12,932 bases of DNA from contig JALLAP010000435.1 in assembly GCA_036939355.1 (NCBI GenBank), positions 1-12,932 of the forward strand. Direction: 5' to 3'. The notes below the pieces were generated by a model that made no database searches, had not been told where the DNA came from, and saw only the letters and a program-made list of their open reading frames with translations. Position 1 is the stretch's first letter. Each line of letters begins with the position of its first letter. Below are positions 1 through 8,100 of this stretch, one piece after another. Source of the stretch: Thalassiosira profunda (lineage: Eukaryota; Bacillariophyta; Thalassiosirophyceae; Thalassiosirales; Thalassiosiraceae). The translations under genes and the position numbers were made by a program.

Positions 1-700
1 CCGTCGTAGTATCTTCTGCTTGTTTGCCGGACATGACTGCGGAGGGGTTGGATGGCGATCCTTGGTGCGTGCTGCGGAGGTTGCAAATGCGTCGTCGGCT
101 CTCGATATATCTTCTTTGCCAACGCTTGTCCCATCGGTTGGATGGGCGAGGATCTTGAGTTTGTGCGCGCAAACGACAGCAGTGCACCAACGGGATTCTA
201 ATAAGCACCTCCTACCTCCTACTGGCTGCTTGGGCTGCGCAGGGTTGACACTGCACATCTTGGGCATCTCATTGGCTCACGAGCCGGCCATTGTGCAATA
301 GCTGCGCAGTTTAGGATGCAGATCGAACACGTGTGTGTCTCTGTGCAGACTTGATGTCTTGGGCGAAGTAGAGGGATGACACGTTGGTTGGATACCCAGG
401 CACTCAAAACTGCACAGCAATGTGCACGGAACGCGATGGAACGACGTCGCGAAGGATCTATGCAGTGTGAGACATTCGACGGTCTTGGCTCCTTCCCGTG
501 AGACATGCCCATCATGCATAAGCATAGAATGCATCCAATGCTGCATGGCTGCATGTCTCCAGAGAGCAAAGCATCGCTGCACAGGCCTCGCACGCTGCAG
601 GCACTTGCTTTGAAACCTGCAACGGCGTGTGAGCGGTGCACCATCATAATTTTGCAGCAACGGCTTGCCATCATCATCATCGCACCCTCCCGCCTCCATC
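1..700. other. upstream region without a confident gene
   Basis: No gene is supported here. Two plus-strand frames are open from the left edge. One runs to a stop at about 299-301 (with GHDCGGVGW near its start) and the other to a stop at 162-164. Either could be the last codons of a gene beginning outside the window, but neither has a recognisable motif and I cannot choose between them. From about 500 to 560 the sequence is rich in TGCAT/ATGCAT words, and 667-680 is a short CAT microsatellite just before the cyclin start. The part nearest 700 presumably holds the cyclin promoter and 5' UTR, but I see no TATA box. Confidence 0.35.
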
Positions 701-1645
701 ATGAGCCCGTGCCTCGCCGACCTGCAAGAGCGCCTCTTGAGGCTGAAGAGTGTCGAGGTGGAGAGGTCCAACACGTGCCTCAATTATGTCGCGGCATCGT
801 CGCCGTCGTGCACCGCCGCAGACTATGATGCGTCCGCCTCGAGGCTGCGGCGTATCTTCTCCGCTCGCGGGGATACTCTTCAGGGCATCTGTGATATGAA
901 TATCAATGCAGAAGTCCTGAGTCAAGCCGCGTCCGTCTTCGACCGGTACCTCGCTACGGTTGTGCCGGAGTACGTGTCAGGCGCCATCAAGCTGCCGCAT
1001 CGCATATCCATCATCGGTGTGGCCTCCGTCTTCATTGCCGTCAAAACAAGCCCATTCGTTGATAGAGAGCAGATCAACAGCATTACTGAAGGATGCCGTC
1101 ACCAGGGCCGGGAGCGCTCGCTGTTTGGCGCAGAGCTAAAGATACTTGATGCTCTGAAATGGGATATCAACTACTCATCTCCCATCACCATCATCCGTGA
1201 TTTGATGAGCTTGCTCCCTCGCCCCAGCGGCCATCATGAGCATGACTCTGCGCTCGTTGAATTTGAGGAAGATATCATGGAGGCAGCGTCGTACCTCACC
1301 AAGCTGGCCGCAATCAACTACGGCTTCATCACCAAATTTCCTCCAACAACCATCGCTCTTGCAGCGTTGAAGCTCGTCCTCGAGCACAAGCGCCCGCCCT
1401 CCAACCTTGCAGTGTTGGACCTCATCGGATCTTCGGTTGAGTACTTCGGTATCATGTTTGAGGCCTGCGAGTTGCCTTTGAGCTTCGGGGACGATGGCGT
1501 CGAGCAATGCCGAAAGATGTTTCTTCAGTTGCTGGAGACCGACAGCCCAATGGAAGATACCTGTACCAGGAGCCGTAGCGGAAGCTCAGCGCATGCCAAG
1601 ACTACAGCCCCGCAGGATGCAGCCGTTCATTCTATTACTCCGTGA
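701..1645 (+). CDS. diverged cyclin, cyclin-box protein (314 aa)
   Basis: Probable regulatory subunit of a cyclin-dependent kinase, acting in the nucleus or cytoplasm. The ATG at 701 is the first in frame; the only upstream extension would use a TTG. The N-terminal cyclin fold spans about residues 40-160. Its core reads EVLSQAASVFDRYLA (the family's 'A..yLDRyL' helix), then IGVASVFIAVKTSPF (like 'l..tclfiAsK.ee') and LFGAELKILDALKWDINY (like 'mE..iL..L.w.l'). A second helical domain follows (about 175-270, with SYLTKLAAINYGF and TTIALAALKLVLE). The MRAIL..W motif of A/B cyclins is not seen; the equivalent stretch is replaced by SRLRRIFSARGDTLQGI, so I cannot assign a subclass. It resembles the loosely related cyclins expanded in stramenopile algae (inference). 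The tail is Ser/Thr-rich. No intron is needed. Cyclin fold is fairly sure; subtype is unknown. Confidence 0.8.
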   Translation: MSPCLADLQERLLRLKSVEVERSNTCLNYVAASSPSCTAADYDASASRLRRIFSARGDTLQGICDMNINAEVLSQAASVFDRYLATVVPEYVSGAIKLPHRISIIGVASVFIAVKTSPFVDREQINSITEGCRHQGRERSLFGAELKILDALKWDINYSSPITIIRDLMSLLPRPSGHHEHDSALVEFEEDIMEAASYLTKLAAINYGFITKFPPTTIALAALKLVLEHKRPPSNLAVLDLIGSSVEYFGIMFEACELPLSFGDDGVEQCRKMFLQLLETDSPMEDTCTRSRSGSSAHAKTTAPQDAAVHSITP

Positions 1646-2083
1646 GTGCTTGAATACGCAGTTGGGTGCGCCCATCCAAGGGATATGTACATTAAATAGG
1701 TTGAGATGTTACATGTATCATGTTGATTGTGCTCATATGGAGCTTTGGGTTGCTCTGCGGCTCTGTGCCACCTCTGCAATAGACCGGAACCCATGTGGAT
1801 CGGCGCTCCATTCTTTAGCGCTGTGCCTGGTCTGTGCTCGATTGATCGATCATCTCATTCATTGGGGGTTTGCAACTTCCCTCCAAGATGTCGCGACTCG
1901 CAGTTTACTAGCCATGGCTCACCTCAAATTCCCAGCCCAAAGTGAATGAGCGAGTCTGCGGGGCGACAGCTCTTCGATCGATGCCATCGCTCACGCTTGT
2001 CGCCGCCGACACCATGCGCTCCTTCCGCCATAACTCTCACTTGCAACTACTGGAACGATTGCCTCGCTACCAAGCCTCTGACG
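1646..2083 (+). other. intergenic spacer between cyclin and surface-protein gene
   Basis: This holds the 3' end of the cyclin transcript and the promoter and 5' UTR of the next gene. The open frame that follows runs on upstream to 1946, but the residues before 2084 look unlike a signal peptide and contain no recognisable feature, so I treat them as untranslated. No RNA gene, repeat or clear core-promoter motif is visible. Confidence 0.4.
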
Positions 2084-4597
2084 ATGAGATCGCTACCTGC
2101 TGCCCTCCTCCTGTCGGCGGCGACGGCCCTTGCCACCGAGGATCGTCCATCGCCGGCCGCCGGGCGTCGAGCCTTGGCGACAGTCGACCACGCTTTGGTC
2201 CGCCAGCCCAAGAATCTCGGCATCATCAACAATCGCTTCGACTCGATGGCGAACTCTGCGCATCAGGCCGTCTCGAAGCTCGCCGCCCATCCTGATTCGA
2301 ACGACGACCCGGAGATCCAGAAGCTCCTGCTCGAGCTGTTGTCTGTCACCATCAATGGCACCGTGCTCACGCGGTCGCCCACGACGCCTTCCACTTTGAC
2401 GAGCCCAGCCGGCAGTGCTCCATTGGCCCCGTCTGCGGCCTCGCCTGCGCCTGCGCCACCGGAGGCGGCGACTGGAGCTTCTGAGCCGAACGCGATCGCC
2501 ACCGGAACTGACGGCTCGGAAGGTACCCCGCCGAATGATGCAGGATCCTCTCCTGCTGACGCCTTTGTGCCCTCGCCGATTCCAATGGACGATCAAGATG
2601 ATACCGGTCCGCGCACGACAACGAGCAGCACTCTCATCGTCCCTGGCTCGATCTCTGTCTCATCTACCAAAGCAACGGCGACTGCATCCACCACCGCAGT
2701 CGACGACGCCGAGACCGGCGATGACGAGACTTATTCGCCCACTGCATTGGTCCCAACCTACTCGCCCTCGATCTTTAGCAAAGCTCCAAGTGCTCCCACC
2801 TTCGCCAACTCTCAGCAGGGAATTGACGGCGGAGCGGTGGATGGGGGCTGCCCGCCAGAGTTCGACGAAATCAAGCAGTACCAGGAAGGCGACCGTGTCT
2901 CCCTCAAGCGCAACCGCCGCTGCCGTACGGGTCGATGCCACCTCATCTACCAATGCAAGCCATGGCCAGAGAGTGCCTACTGCAGCCTCGTGCCTCCGCG
3001 CACGTCTGACAAGGGATGGCTGATGGTCGGCCGCTGTGCTGACAACGAGGTACCTGCGGACGCTGTGGGTGATGGTGCTAACGCTGTCTCGTCCGGTGCA
3101 GCTGGTGGAAGCGAACACGAAGGTGCCTTGGCAGAGAATAGCACGGCCACGCAGTCGAACGCTGCGCATGAAGACGCAACGAACGAGTTGGCCGCGGAGA
3201 ATGCCACGTTGTCCTCAAATGCAACCTCGCATGTGCCGTCTCAATCAAATGCATCTGGTATCCATGAGGATGGCAAGGAGGGCCATCGCCCAAGCGCTTC
3301 TTCGCCAACCACGATGCTCCCCACGCCATCTCCAACGCCGAAGCAACAGTTCGCGTACTCGCCGACCTGGGCCAAGCCTAGCACCTCCGATTTGGGGATC
3401 AGCACCGACGTAGATCCAGCGACTTCGATTCTCGTGAACCTTCCACGCATCATCTGTGGTAAGGCTCCGCTCATCTGATGACCAGATGGCATTGTCTTCT
3501 CTCGTCAGCTCACTCACGTTGCCAATCTTACCAAAACCAGATATCACCCTGTCGTCGAGCCTGTCTCAGAGCTTCGAGAGCAACCGCGTCCTTATTGCGG
3601 CAATGACCCACATGATCTACACAATGTTCGACCAGCACCTCCCCAAGTCGCTGTACGAGTTGACAGGTATCTCTCTGAGCGTGGAGGTGAAGAACAACGG
3701 AAGCGAGGCGACCGAGTCCCCTACGGTCCGCATCCACGCGTTCTTTTCAGGCGTGGCGTCCTTCTCCCTTCAGGGCGCCCCGTCCGCGAACGATCTGATC
3801 ACTCTGCTCATCCGCTATTTCGACGTGGACGCCTTCAACCTGCTGCTCCGGCAGGGCCCGCTGAAGGCTGCCAGGCTCCGGACGGCCAAGAGCCAGGTCG
3901 ATGAGATCAAGGTGAACTCCGTATTCTTCACTCTGGAGGACGGGTCGTTGGTTCTCGCTGGGTCGACGTACGAAGAGAACAAGCTTCCGGCGCCGACGAA
4001 GGCGATTGTTCCCTCAGAGCAGAAGGAGAGCCGTGCTGAAATCACCCTTGTTGTTTTGGCGTTGATTGGTAAGTCTCCTGCAACATTGGAAGTTGCGTTC
4101 GTTCGCTTTCAACTCAAGACGACAATGTTTCGTTTGTTTCCTTTCCAGGGATGGCATGCGTCCTTGCTTTGATGGCGTTCCTTCTCTACTCCAACAAAAT
4201 GAAAGGCAACGAAGATGAAGACAACGTTGCACTCGCGAGCACGGACGACTTGCCCGCCAGTGACGCCCAGTCCAGAATCGCCCAGGGTGCTCCCGGCTCC
4301 GTTGAAATCGAAGTGCCCTCCACGCCTCAGTTTGCTGTCAGCGACATTTCCGACGATGACATGCACTCCAGAGTATCCACTCTGTCCGAGTCGCCGTTTC
4401 CATCCACGGGCGCCAAGAGTCCTCCATTTTGGGATCTAAGTCAGCCTGCTGTTGCTACTCCATCCAATTTGGTTGGTATCTCAAACCCAAGCAGTCATTG
4501 CTATGTCGGTGACGGCGCCCTGGAAGAGACGTGGCAGCAGCACCAGTCTACGAAGTGGGAGCTCTACAAGGATTCGTCCTCGATGGGGTCTCTTTAG
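2084..4597 (+). CDS. type I membrane surface protein, Ser/Thr/Pro-rich ectodomain (3 exons, 783 aa)
   Basis: Exons 2084-3458, 3541-4068 and 4149-4597 join in frame, both junctions in phase 1. The start at 2084 is chosen because it begins a signal peptide (MRSLPAALLLSAATALATED). Residues about 100-255 are Pro/Ala/Ser/Thr-rich with repeated YSPT/PTYSPS words. Residues 256-318 form a compact six-cysteine module from CPPEFDE to GWLMVGRC, resembling a small chitin/carbohydrate-binding-like module I associate with diatom surface proteins. A second low-complexity stretch (about 330-450) has many N-glycosylation sequons (NST, NAT, NAS) and PTPSPTP. Residues about 458-620 form an alpha/beta region that seems to contain two related units. 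A membrane helix (about 625-648, ITLVVLALIG joined to MACVLALMAFLLY) is followed by a 135-residue acidic, Ser-rich cytoplasmic tail. Probably a cell-surface or frustule/wall-associated receptor-like protein; ligand and function unknown. The gene model is supported by the splice sites and the continuous membrane helix. Confidence 0.8.
3459..3540 (+). other. spliceosomal intron 1 of surface-protein gene
   Basis: 82 nt. Donor GTAAGG at 3459; acceptor CCAAAACCAG ending at 3540. Phase 1: the leftover G joins AT to give GAT (Asp). Retention would end translation at the TGA at 3476-3478. A competing AG at 3508 is out of phase. Confidence 0.82.
4069..4148 (+). other. spliceosomal intron 2 of surface-protein gene
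   Basis: 80 nt. Consensus donor GTAAGT at 4069; pyrimidine-rich acceptor TTTCCTTTCCAG ending at 4148. Phase 1, splitting a Gly codon. The intron lies inside the transmembrane-helix coding sequence, and splicing restores an unbroken hydrophobic segment, which strongly supports it. Confidence 0.92.
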
Positions 4598-4914
4598 AGC
4601 TTCTCTGCTCGAGACCTCCCCGGACTCTATCTTTTGGTGTCGTGCATCAAGTCTGTCTTCTACTTGTGCTCGGAAGCTTTTCTCTGAGCTTGCATTGCGT
4701 GTCCTCTGAGCTTCCGCCAGCAACGTTATCCGTCCTATTCATGTATCAAAATTGCAGCCTCTCGGTTGATTGTATTGATGTAACCCGCTAGTAAGACGTT
4801 TGCGCTCGTACTCACATCTGGATATCTCTCTGATGTAGGCACTCCTGCATGTCGTGTGGGCGTCAAACCCCGCCATTGTACAGGCCGTGCCACACAATAA
4901 TTGCAATTGATGTG
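4598..4914. other. intergenic region between convergent genes
   Basis: A 317-bp gap between the stop of the plus-strand surface-protein gene and the stop of the minus-strand CHCH gene. It should contain both 3' UTRs and polyadenylation signals. No canonical AATAAA, repeat or RNA gene is visible. Confidence 0.45.
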
Positions 4915-5268
4915 TCATCTCTTTCCTTCTTCATCGTCCGCCACCTCCTCTTGATACTCCCCGACCATCGAGTTCTCACTCACTTTTACTCCCCTCTTCT
5001 CCATATCGGTCGACATGACGCGCAAGAAGCACGCTCGGTACGCCTCGAACAAGTCGCCGCAATCCTCCTCCTTGCTCGACAGTGCGGCCGTGTAGCATCC
5101 GTCGTAGGCCCGTTTCTTCTTTCTGCATATCCGCTGAGCTCTGGCGTAGGCCGACTCGTTCGCGGGAGGCTTTGCCTTTGCCCGCTTGGAGTCGGAGGAT
5201 GCGGGCGCCGGCTGCCTCGCGGCTTCGCCGGCATTTTCAGTTGCAGGGACGCTTTGGGTGGAACCCAT
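4915..5268 (-). CDS. twin CX9C (CHCH) protein, candidate mitochondrial intermembrane-space protein (117 aa)
   Basis: Single-exon minus-strand ORF. The ATG at 5268 is the only ATG that keeps the whole domain; a longer frame to 5319 would need a TTG. C48-X9-C58 and C70-X9-C80 form a coiled-coil-helix-coiled-coil-helix motif with an 11-residue loop, the signature of substrates of the Mia40/Erv1 disulfide relay. The N terminus is Ala/Pro-rich and starts MGSTQS, which fits the N-myristoylation pattern (Gly2, Ser6). MIC19-type MICOS subunits combine a myristoylated start with a twin CX9C end and have a similarly short loop. The helix CGDLFEAYRAC also resembles the TRIAP1/Mdm35 family, which shuttles lipids with PRELI proteins. 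I cannot decide between them. The tail is acidic (EVADDEEGKR). The gene converges with the preceding gene; its upstream region carries a tandem duplication. Confidence 0.75.
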   Translation of the reverse strand: MGSTQSVPATENAGEAARQPAPASSDSKRAKAKPPANESAYARAQRICRKKKRAYDGCYTAALSSKEEDCGDLFEAYRACFLRVMSTDMEKRGVKVSENSMVGEYQEEVADDEEGKR

Positions 5269-5293
5269 CTTGTTTGCAAGACACCCAATCAAG

Positions 5294-5436
5294 AGGATAC
5301 CGAGGGCTCGCTCCCACAAGCCCCGCGTCTAGCAACGCACAAAAGATATGCACTGAAATCAGGATACCCTCTCAAGGATCCAAGCTCGCTCCCCGTGTCC
5401 CGCGTCCGCGGCGTACCCAAGATGTGCACTGAATTC
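5294..5436. repeat. diverged tandem duplication upstream of the CHCH gene
   Basis: Two adjacent units, 5294-5360 and 5361-5436, both starting AGGATACC, continuing with GCTCGCTCCC (5306 and 5384), a CCCGCGTC block, and ending AGATATGCACTGAAATC versus AGATGTGCACTGAATTC (15 of 17 identical). The second unit has an extra stretch of about 10 bp. The pair begins 26 bp upstream of the minus-strand start codon, so it lies in that gene's 5' UTR or promoter. It has no coding role that I can see. Confidence 0.7.
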
Positions 5437-5656
5437 GGCGCCCTCCCTGATCGCAAGAGAAGCCGATGGCAACTGCTCCCCAGGTGGATGCAACGTGCGG
5501 CGGGGACGAAGTGGACGAAGGGTTGGGGGCGTTGTGCGCTGGCACTGCGGGCGGAGAGGGCGGAGCGGAGGCGCGCGCGCGGGCGGGAGAGCTCTGAAAA
5601 GTGACTTGTTGTTAGACTGCGCTACTCAAATTGTATTTACTTCCACACATAATAAC
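5437..5656. other. GC-rich spacer before tRNA
   Basis: Purine- and GC-rich DNA, including an alternating GC run (about 5571-5580) within GGAGGCGCGCGCGCGGGCGG. No gene is seen. It may contain the promoter of the minus-strand CHCH gene and the upstream region of the tRNA gene. Confidence 0.35.
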
Positions 5657-5728
5657 GCCCGTATAGCTCAGTGGCAGAGCATTTCATTCGTAATGAAAAG
5701 GTCCGTGGTTCGATACCGCGTGCGGGCT
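5657..5728 (+). tRNA. tRNA-Thr (anticodon CGU)
   Basis: A complete cloverleaf can be drawn. The acceptor stem GCCCGTA pairs with TGCGGGC (one G-T pair). The D arm is GCTC-loop-GAGC. The anticodon stem TTTCA/TGAAA encloses the loop TTCGTAA with anticodon CGT (5689-5691), reading ACG threonine codons. The T arm is CGTGG-TTCGATA-CCGCG. Box A is TAGCTCAGTGG (5664-5674) and box B is GGTTCGATACC (5707-5717), both intact internal Pol III promoters. There is no intron and CCA is not encoded, as usual in eukaryotic nuclei. Confidence 0.95.
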
Positions 5729-5734
5729 TACGAC

Positions 5735-5740
5735 TTTTTT
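5735..5740 (+). terminator. RNA polymerase III terminator of tRNA-Thr
   Basis: A run of six T on the coding strand, six bases after the discriminator base of the tRNA. This is the standard Pol III termination signal and indicates a plus-strand transcription unit. Confidence 0.85.
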
Positions 5741-5801
5741 AGCCCCTCCATGCTCTTTCTTTTTCATCCTTTTGCATGGTCAATGTGTAGACTTAGTCAT
5801 T

Positions 5802-6080
5802 AGCTTTCATCCAAGCCATCATTGACCTTCCAACTCCGTGAATTGACGGAGGAGCGGCAGGCCAAACAGCAGTTGTTTTGCAAAATCGGACTCAGCATTT
5901 TTTAGCAGAGCGGCCGACTTCACAGCTTCCCTCTGTCCCCTTCCAAGGAACCAATCATCCAATAAAGGTCACAGGGTGATGGAAGAGAACCTCCTCTGTG
6001 GGAAATGAAGGATAGATTTCAATTTTATTGACCCCAATTTCACCAACTGGTGCAGTAGCACAAGTGCCACGGGGGACAAC
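5802..6080 (+). repeat. dispersed repeat, copy A
   Basis: Aligns by eye over its whole length, with gaps, to 7728-7998 in the same orientation. Shared anchors are GCTTTCAT (start), AACTCCGT, AATCGGACTCA, CAGAGCGGCCGACTTCA (identical over 17 bp, 5906-5922), CCAACTGG and CAAGTG near the end. Identity outside the anchors is modest, so the copies are old. No long ORF, poly-A tail or terminal repeat was found. It begins about 60 bp after the tRNA terminator. Family unknown; it could be a MITE, SINE or degraded LTR. Confidence 0.7.
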
Positions 6081-6384
6081 ACACAAGGGCAGTTCTGAAT
6101 GGTCTTGGTCTTGATGTTTTGGAGGGGGCTTCTGTGGTGGACGCGTGTCGTTTTTGAGAAGCGCCGCCCTCTGCACCCTCTCACTTTTTGTGCTCGACTT
6201 CACCTCCACGCCCACGCCTTCCGCCTCATCGCCCCCCTCCACGCCCGCCGCCTCGCCAGCCACCCCCGGCGTCGTGGCGTCGTCTCTGTGTGGTCGTCGC
6301 AGCGCGTTTGGCCGCCGCTGGAGCTGGAGAGGGCCGCGGCGGCCGGAGAGGCCCTTGGCACGGCGTGGAGGAGGCACCCTGTAT

Positions 6385-6858
6385 CGAAATTTCGACCAGC
6401 CAAAATCACCGCCCGGCCATTCCACTCCACGCCAAAAACGCCGAGCGGCGACTCTCCCTCGTCTCGCACTTGCGCTGTCGACTTGCTCTCGCTTGGGCTC
6501 AACGCATCGTCCGGAGGCGACAGCGCGTCGGTGCAGCCCGAGGCGCCGTGGGAGGTGATGGAGACAAAGAGCCAGCGCAGCGTCTCGAAGGCCCGCCGCC
6601 CAGGCGCCTCGGAGAGCGCTGTCCGCGCAGGACGCCGCCGGCAGGCATTACCACGTCTCCATTCACTCTCTCATCCCAAACGTCAACGGCAGCAACTCCA
6701 GCGTCGCCTCGGCTCCAACCACCGTCGGCGTTGCCTCCAACGACAACTCCTCCCGCGAGATCGACTTGGGCGTCAACGACACGGCCGTCCACGAGCTCTC
6801 CAACGCCGCCGTCGCCTTCAACGTGAACGACATGACGAGCCACGCCAGCGTCGCCTGA
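6385..6858 (+). pseudogene. coding-like remnant, function unknown
   Basis: Not recognised. Two neighbouring plus-strand frames look coding in succession. The first (about 6385-6625) gives a Ser/Pro-rich hydrophilic sequence including EAPWEVMETKSQRSVSKARR. The other (about 6620-6858, stop TGA at 6856) gives HVSIHSLIPNVNGS and later EIDLGVNDTAVHELSNAAV, with strongly C-ending codons and several N-glycosylation sequons. They are in different frames, and no convincing ATG or splice pair links them. This suggests a decayed gene fragment with a frameshift or an unresolved intron. The GC-rich sequence before it (6145-6380) is open in several frames and cannot be interpreted. Confidence 0.35.
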
Positions 6859-6920
6859 AACCAAATCGTCGTGCTTGTGCTCGGTACCGCTGGATACTGA
6901 TGCAACAATCAATCGGGATG

Positions 6921-6995
6921 GACACGCGACAACAACTGCAGAGAGGCGACGCAACAACAACTGCAGAGAGGTGACGCAACAATAATTGGAGAGTG
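6921..6995. repeat. 3 x 25-bp minisatellite
   Basis: Three head-to-tail units of about 25 bp: 6921-6945, 6946-6970 and 6971-6995. Each contains a CAACAACAACTGCAGAGAG-like core (the third has CAACAATAATTGGAGAGTG). It lies between the two coding-like remnants and has no open frame of its own. Confidence 0.75.
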
Positions 6996-7067
6996 TGTGA
7001 ACAATCTACTTTGTTATGCAGTGAAATGGATGCAGTGGCAAAGCGCCGGTTCCGGAAAGTGATCCAA

Positions 7068-7570
7068 TCACTTCTTCTTCCGGGAACCGTTCACGCCCTT
7101 GTCGTCGATGTAGGCCACGACAATGTTGTCGGCGGCGGGAATCTCCTCCTTGCCCGCTCTCTTCTCCTTCAACTGGAACTGCCCCTTCACGTCGAGCATC
7201 GTGAGGTCGGGCCAGGTCTGGAGTTTGGGCTTGTTGTGTACTTGCCCCTCTTCTTCTTGGGCGCGTCGCCCTCCTCGGGCTCGGGCTCCTCCTTCTCCTT
7301 CCGCCGGAAGCGGTTCTGGGCCGAGGAGAAGACGATGTCCTCGAGGAAGTTGTCCGCCGGCACGTCGACGCCGTACTCGAGGTAGGGCTTCCGGACCGTG
7401 GTGCCGTTGATCACGAGCGCGAAATAATCGTATGGGTGATCTCGGAGAAGAGCGTGTGCTCGTTGCGTTTGACGTGGTGGAGGTGGGTGAGTTCTGTGGA
7501 GAAGCGACGTGTTGTGCTGGGTGTCGAAGGTAGGTAGATGCGTTTGTCGAGAGCGATGACAATCGTCTGT
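7068..7570 (-). pseudogene. frameshifted minus-strand coding remnant, Lys-rich C terminus
   Basis: Not recognised. On the minus strand a coding-like sequence runs from about 7570 down to a stop at 7068-7070 but changes frame at least twice. About 7565-7440 reads IVIALDKRIYLPSTP and later HVKRNEHTLFSEIT. About 7440-7235 reads YDYFALVINGTTVRKPYLEY, DNFLEDIVFSSAQNRF, then an acidic/basic stretch ending KKKRGKY. About 7230-7071 reads KPKLQTWPDLTMLDVKGQF and ends SRKKK. The frames meet without GT-AG pairs, so indels (true decay or sequence errors) are the simplest explanation. The alternating charged runs suggest an intracellular, possibly nucleic-acid-associated protein, but I assign no function. 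It sits between the two dispersed repeat copies. Confidence 0.5.
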
Positions 7571-7727
7571 CAGAGAGGGCGATGGCCCCAGTCCTCAGCA
7601 TGTGCAGTTTGGGGCCATCCCCTTGGCGTCGCCATTATTGGCGCACGGAGCTCGGCGGTGAACTGCAAAGCAAGGTGTCTAGCATTGGTTTCATCTTTTG
7701 GCTCCTACAGTGGGTTCTCCTGGTCTT

Positions 7728-7998
7728 GGCTTTCATTGAAGCCACTTTCACACCTTAACTCCGTCAACGGATGGCTGGAGGCCATGTCAAAGTCAGGTGC
7801 TCTGCTCAAATCGGACTCATTTTTGGACAGAGCGGCCGACTTCAGGGGTCAACCAGGCCCCCCCAAAGAGCTTAACCCTTCAACCAAAGCCCAAATGTGA
7901 TAGAACAGAACCCATTGGGCAGAGAAACAACAAAACATTGCAATTTGATGGACCCAAAATTTGCCAACTGGGACACTCACCAAGTGTCATGGGACAAG
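7728..7998 (+). repeat. dispersed repeat, copy B
   Basis: Second copy of the repeat at 5802-6080, same strand, offset by 1,920-1,926 bp throughout. It contains the identical 17-bp anchor CAGAGCGGCCGACTTCA at 7828-7844 and AATCGGACTCA just before it. It ends about 100 bp upstream of the start codon at 8101, so it may supply part of that gene's promoter region (inference). Confidence 0.7.
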
Positions 7999-8100
7999 AA
8001 GAGGGAGGAGGGAAGGAGTGACAGTCGCCTGTGATGAGTCATTCGACGACCACGCCTCCGCCTCCGCATTCCTCTGGCCATTTCACCTCATTATTCCACC

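Noticed and set aside
1642..1647. GTGAGT donor-like hexamer overlapping the cyclin stop codon
   Set aside because: No downstream acceptor joins to recognisable cyclin sequence, and the cyclin fold is already complete.
1494..1949. 151-aa plus-strand open frame overlapping the cyclin 3' end
   Set aside because: Out of frame with the cyclin, begins inside it, and has no motif; treated as chance.
2093..3547. Several open frames in other frames and on the minus strand across the surface-protein gene
   Set aside because: Arg- and Ser-rich shadows produced by the GC-rich, low-complexity coding sequence.
4849..5604. 251-aa open frame on the plus strand
   Set aside because: It overlaps the CHCH gene in antisense and shows no domain; the minus-strand twin CX9C motif is clearly the real signal.
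5802..7998. Complete LTR retrotransposon
   Set aside because: The flanking copies are too diverged and show no TG...CA ends, primer-binding site or pol-like coding between them.
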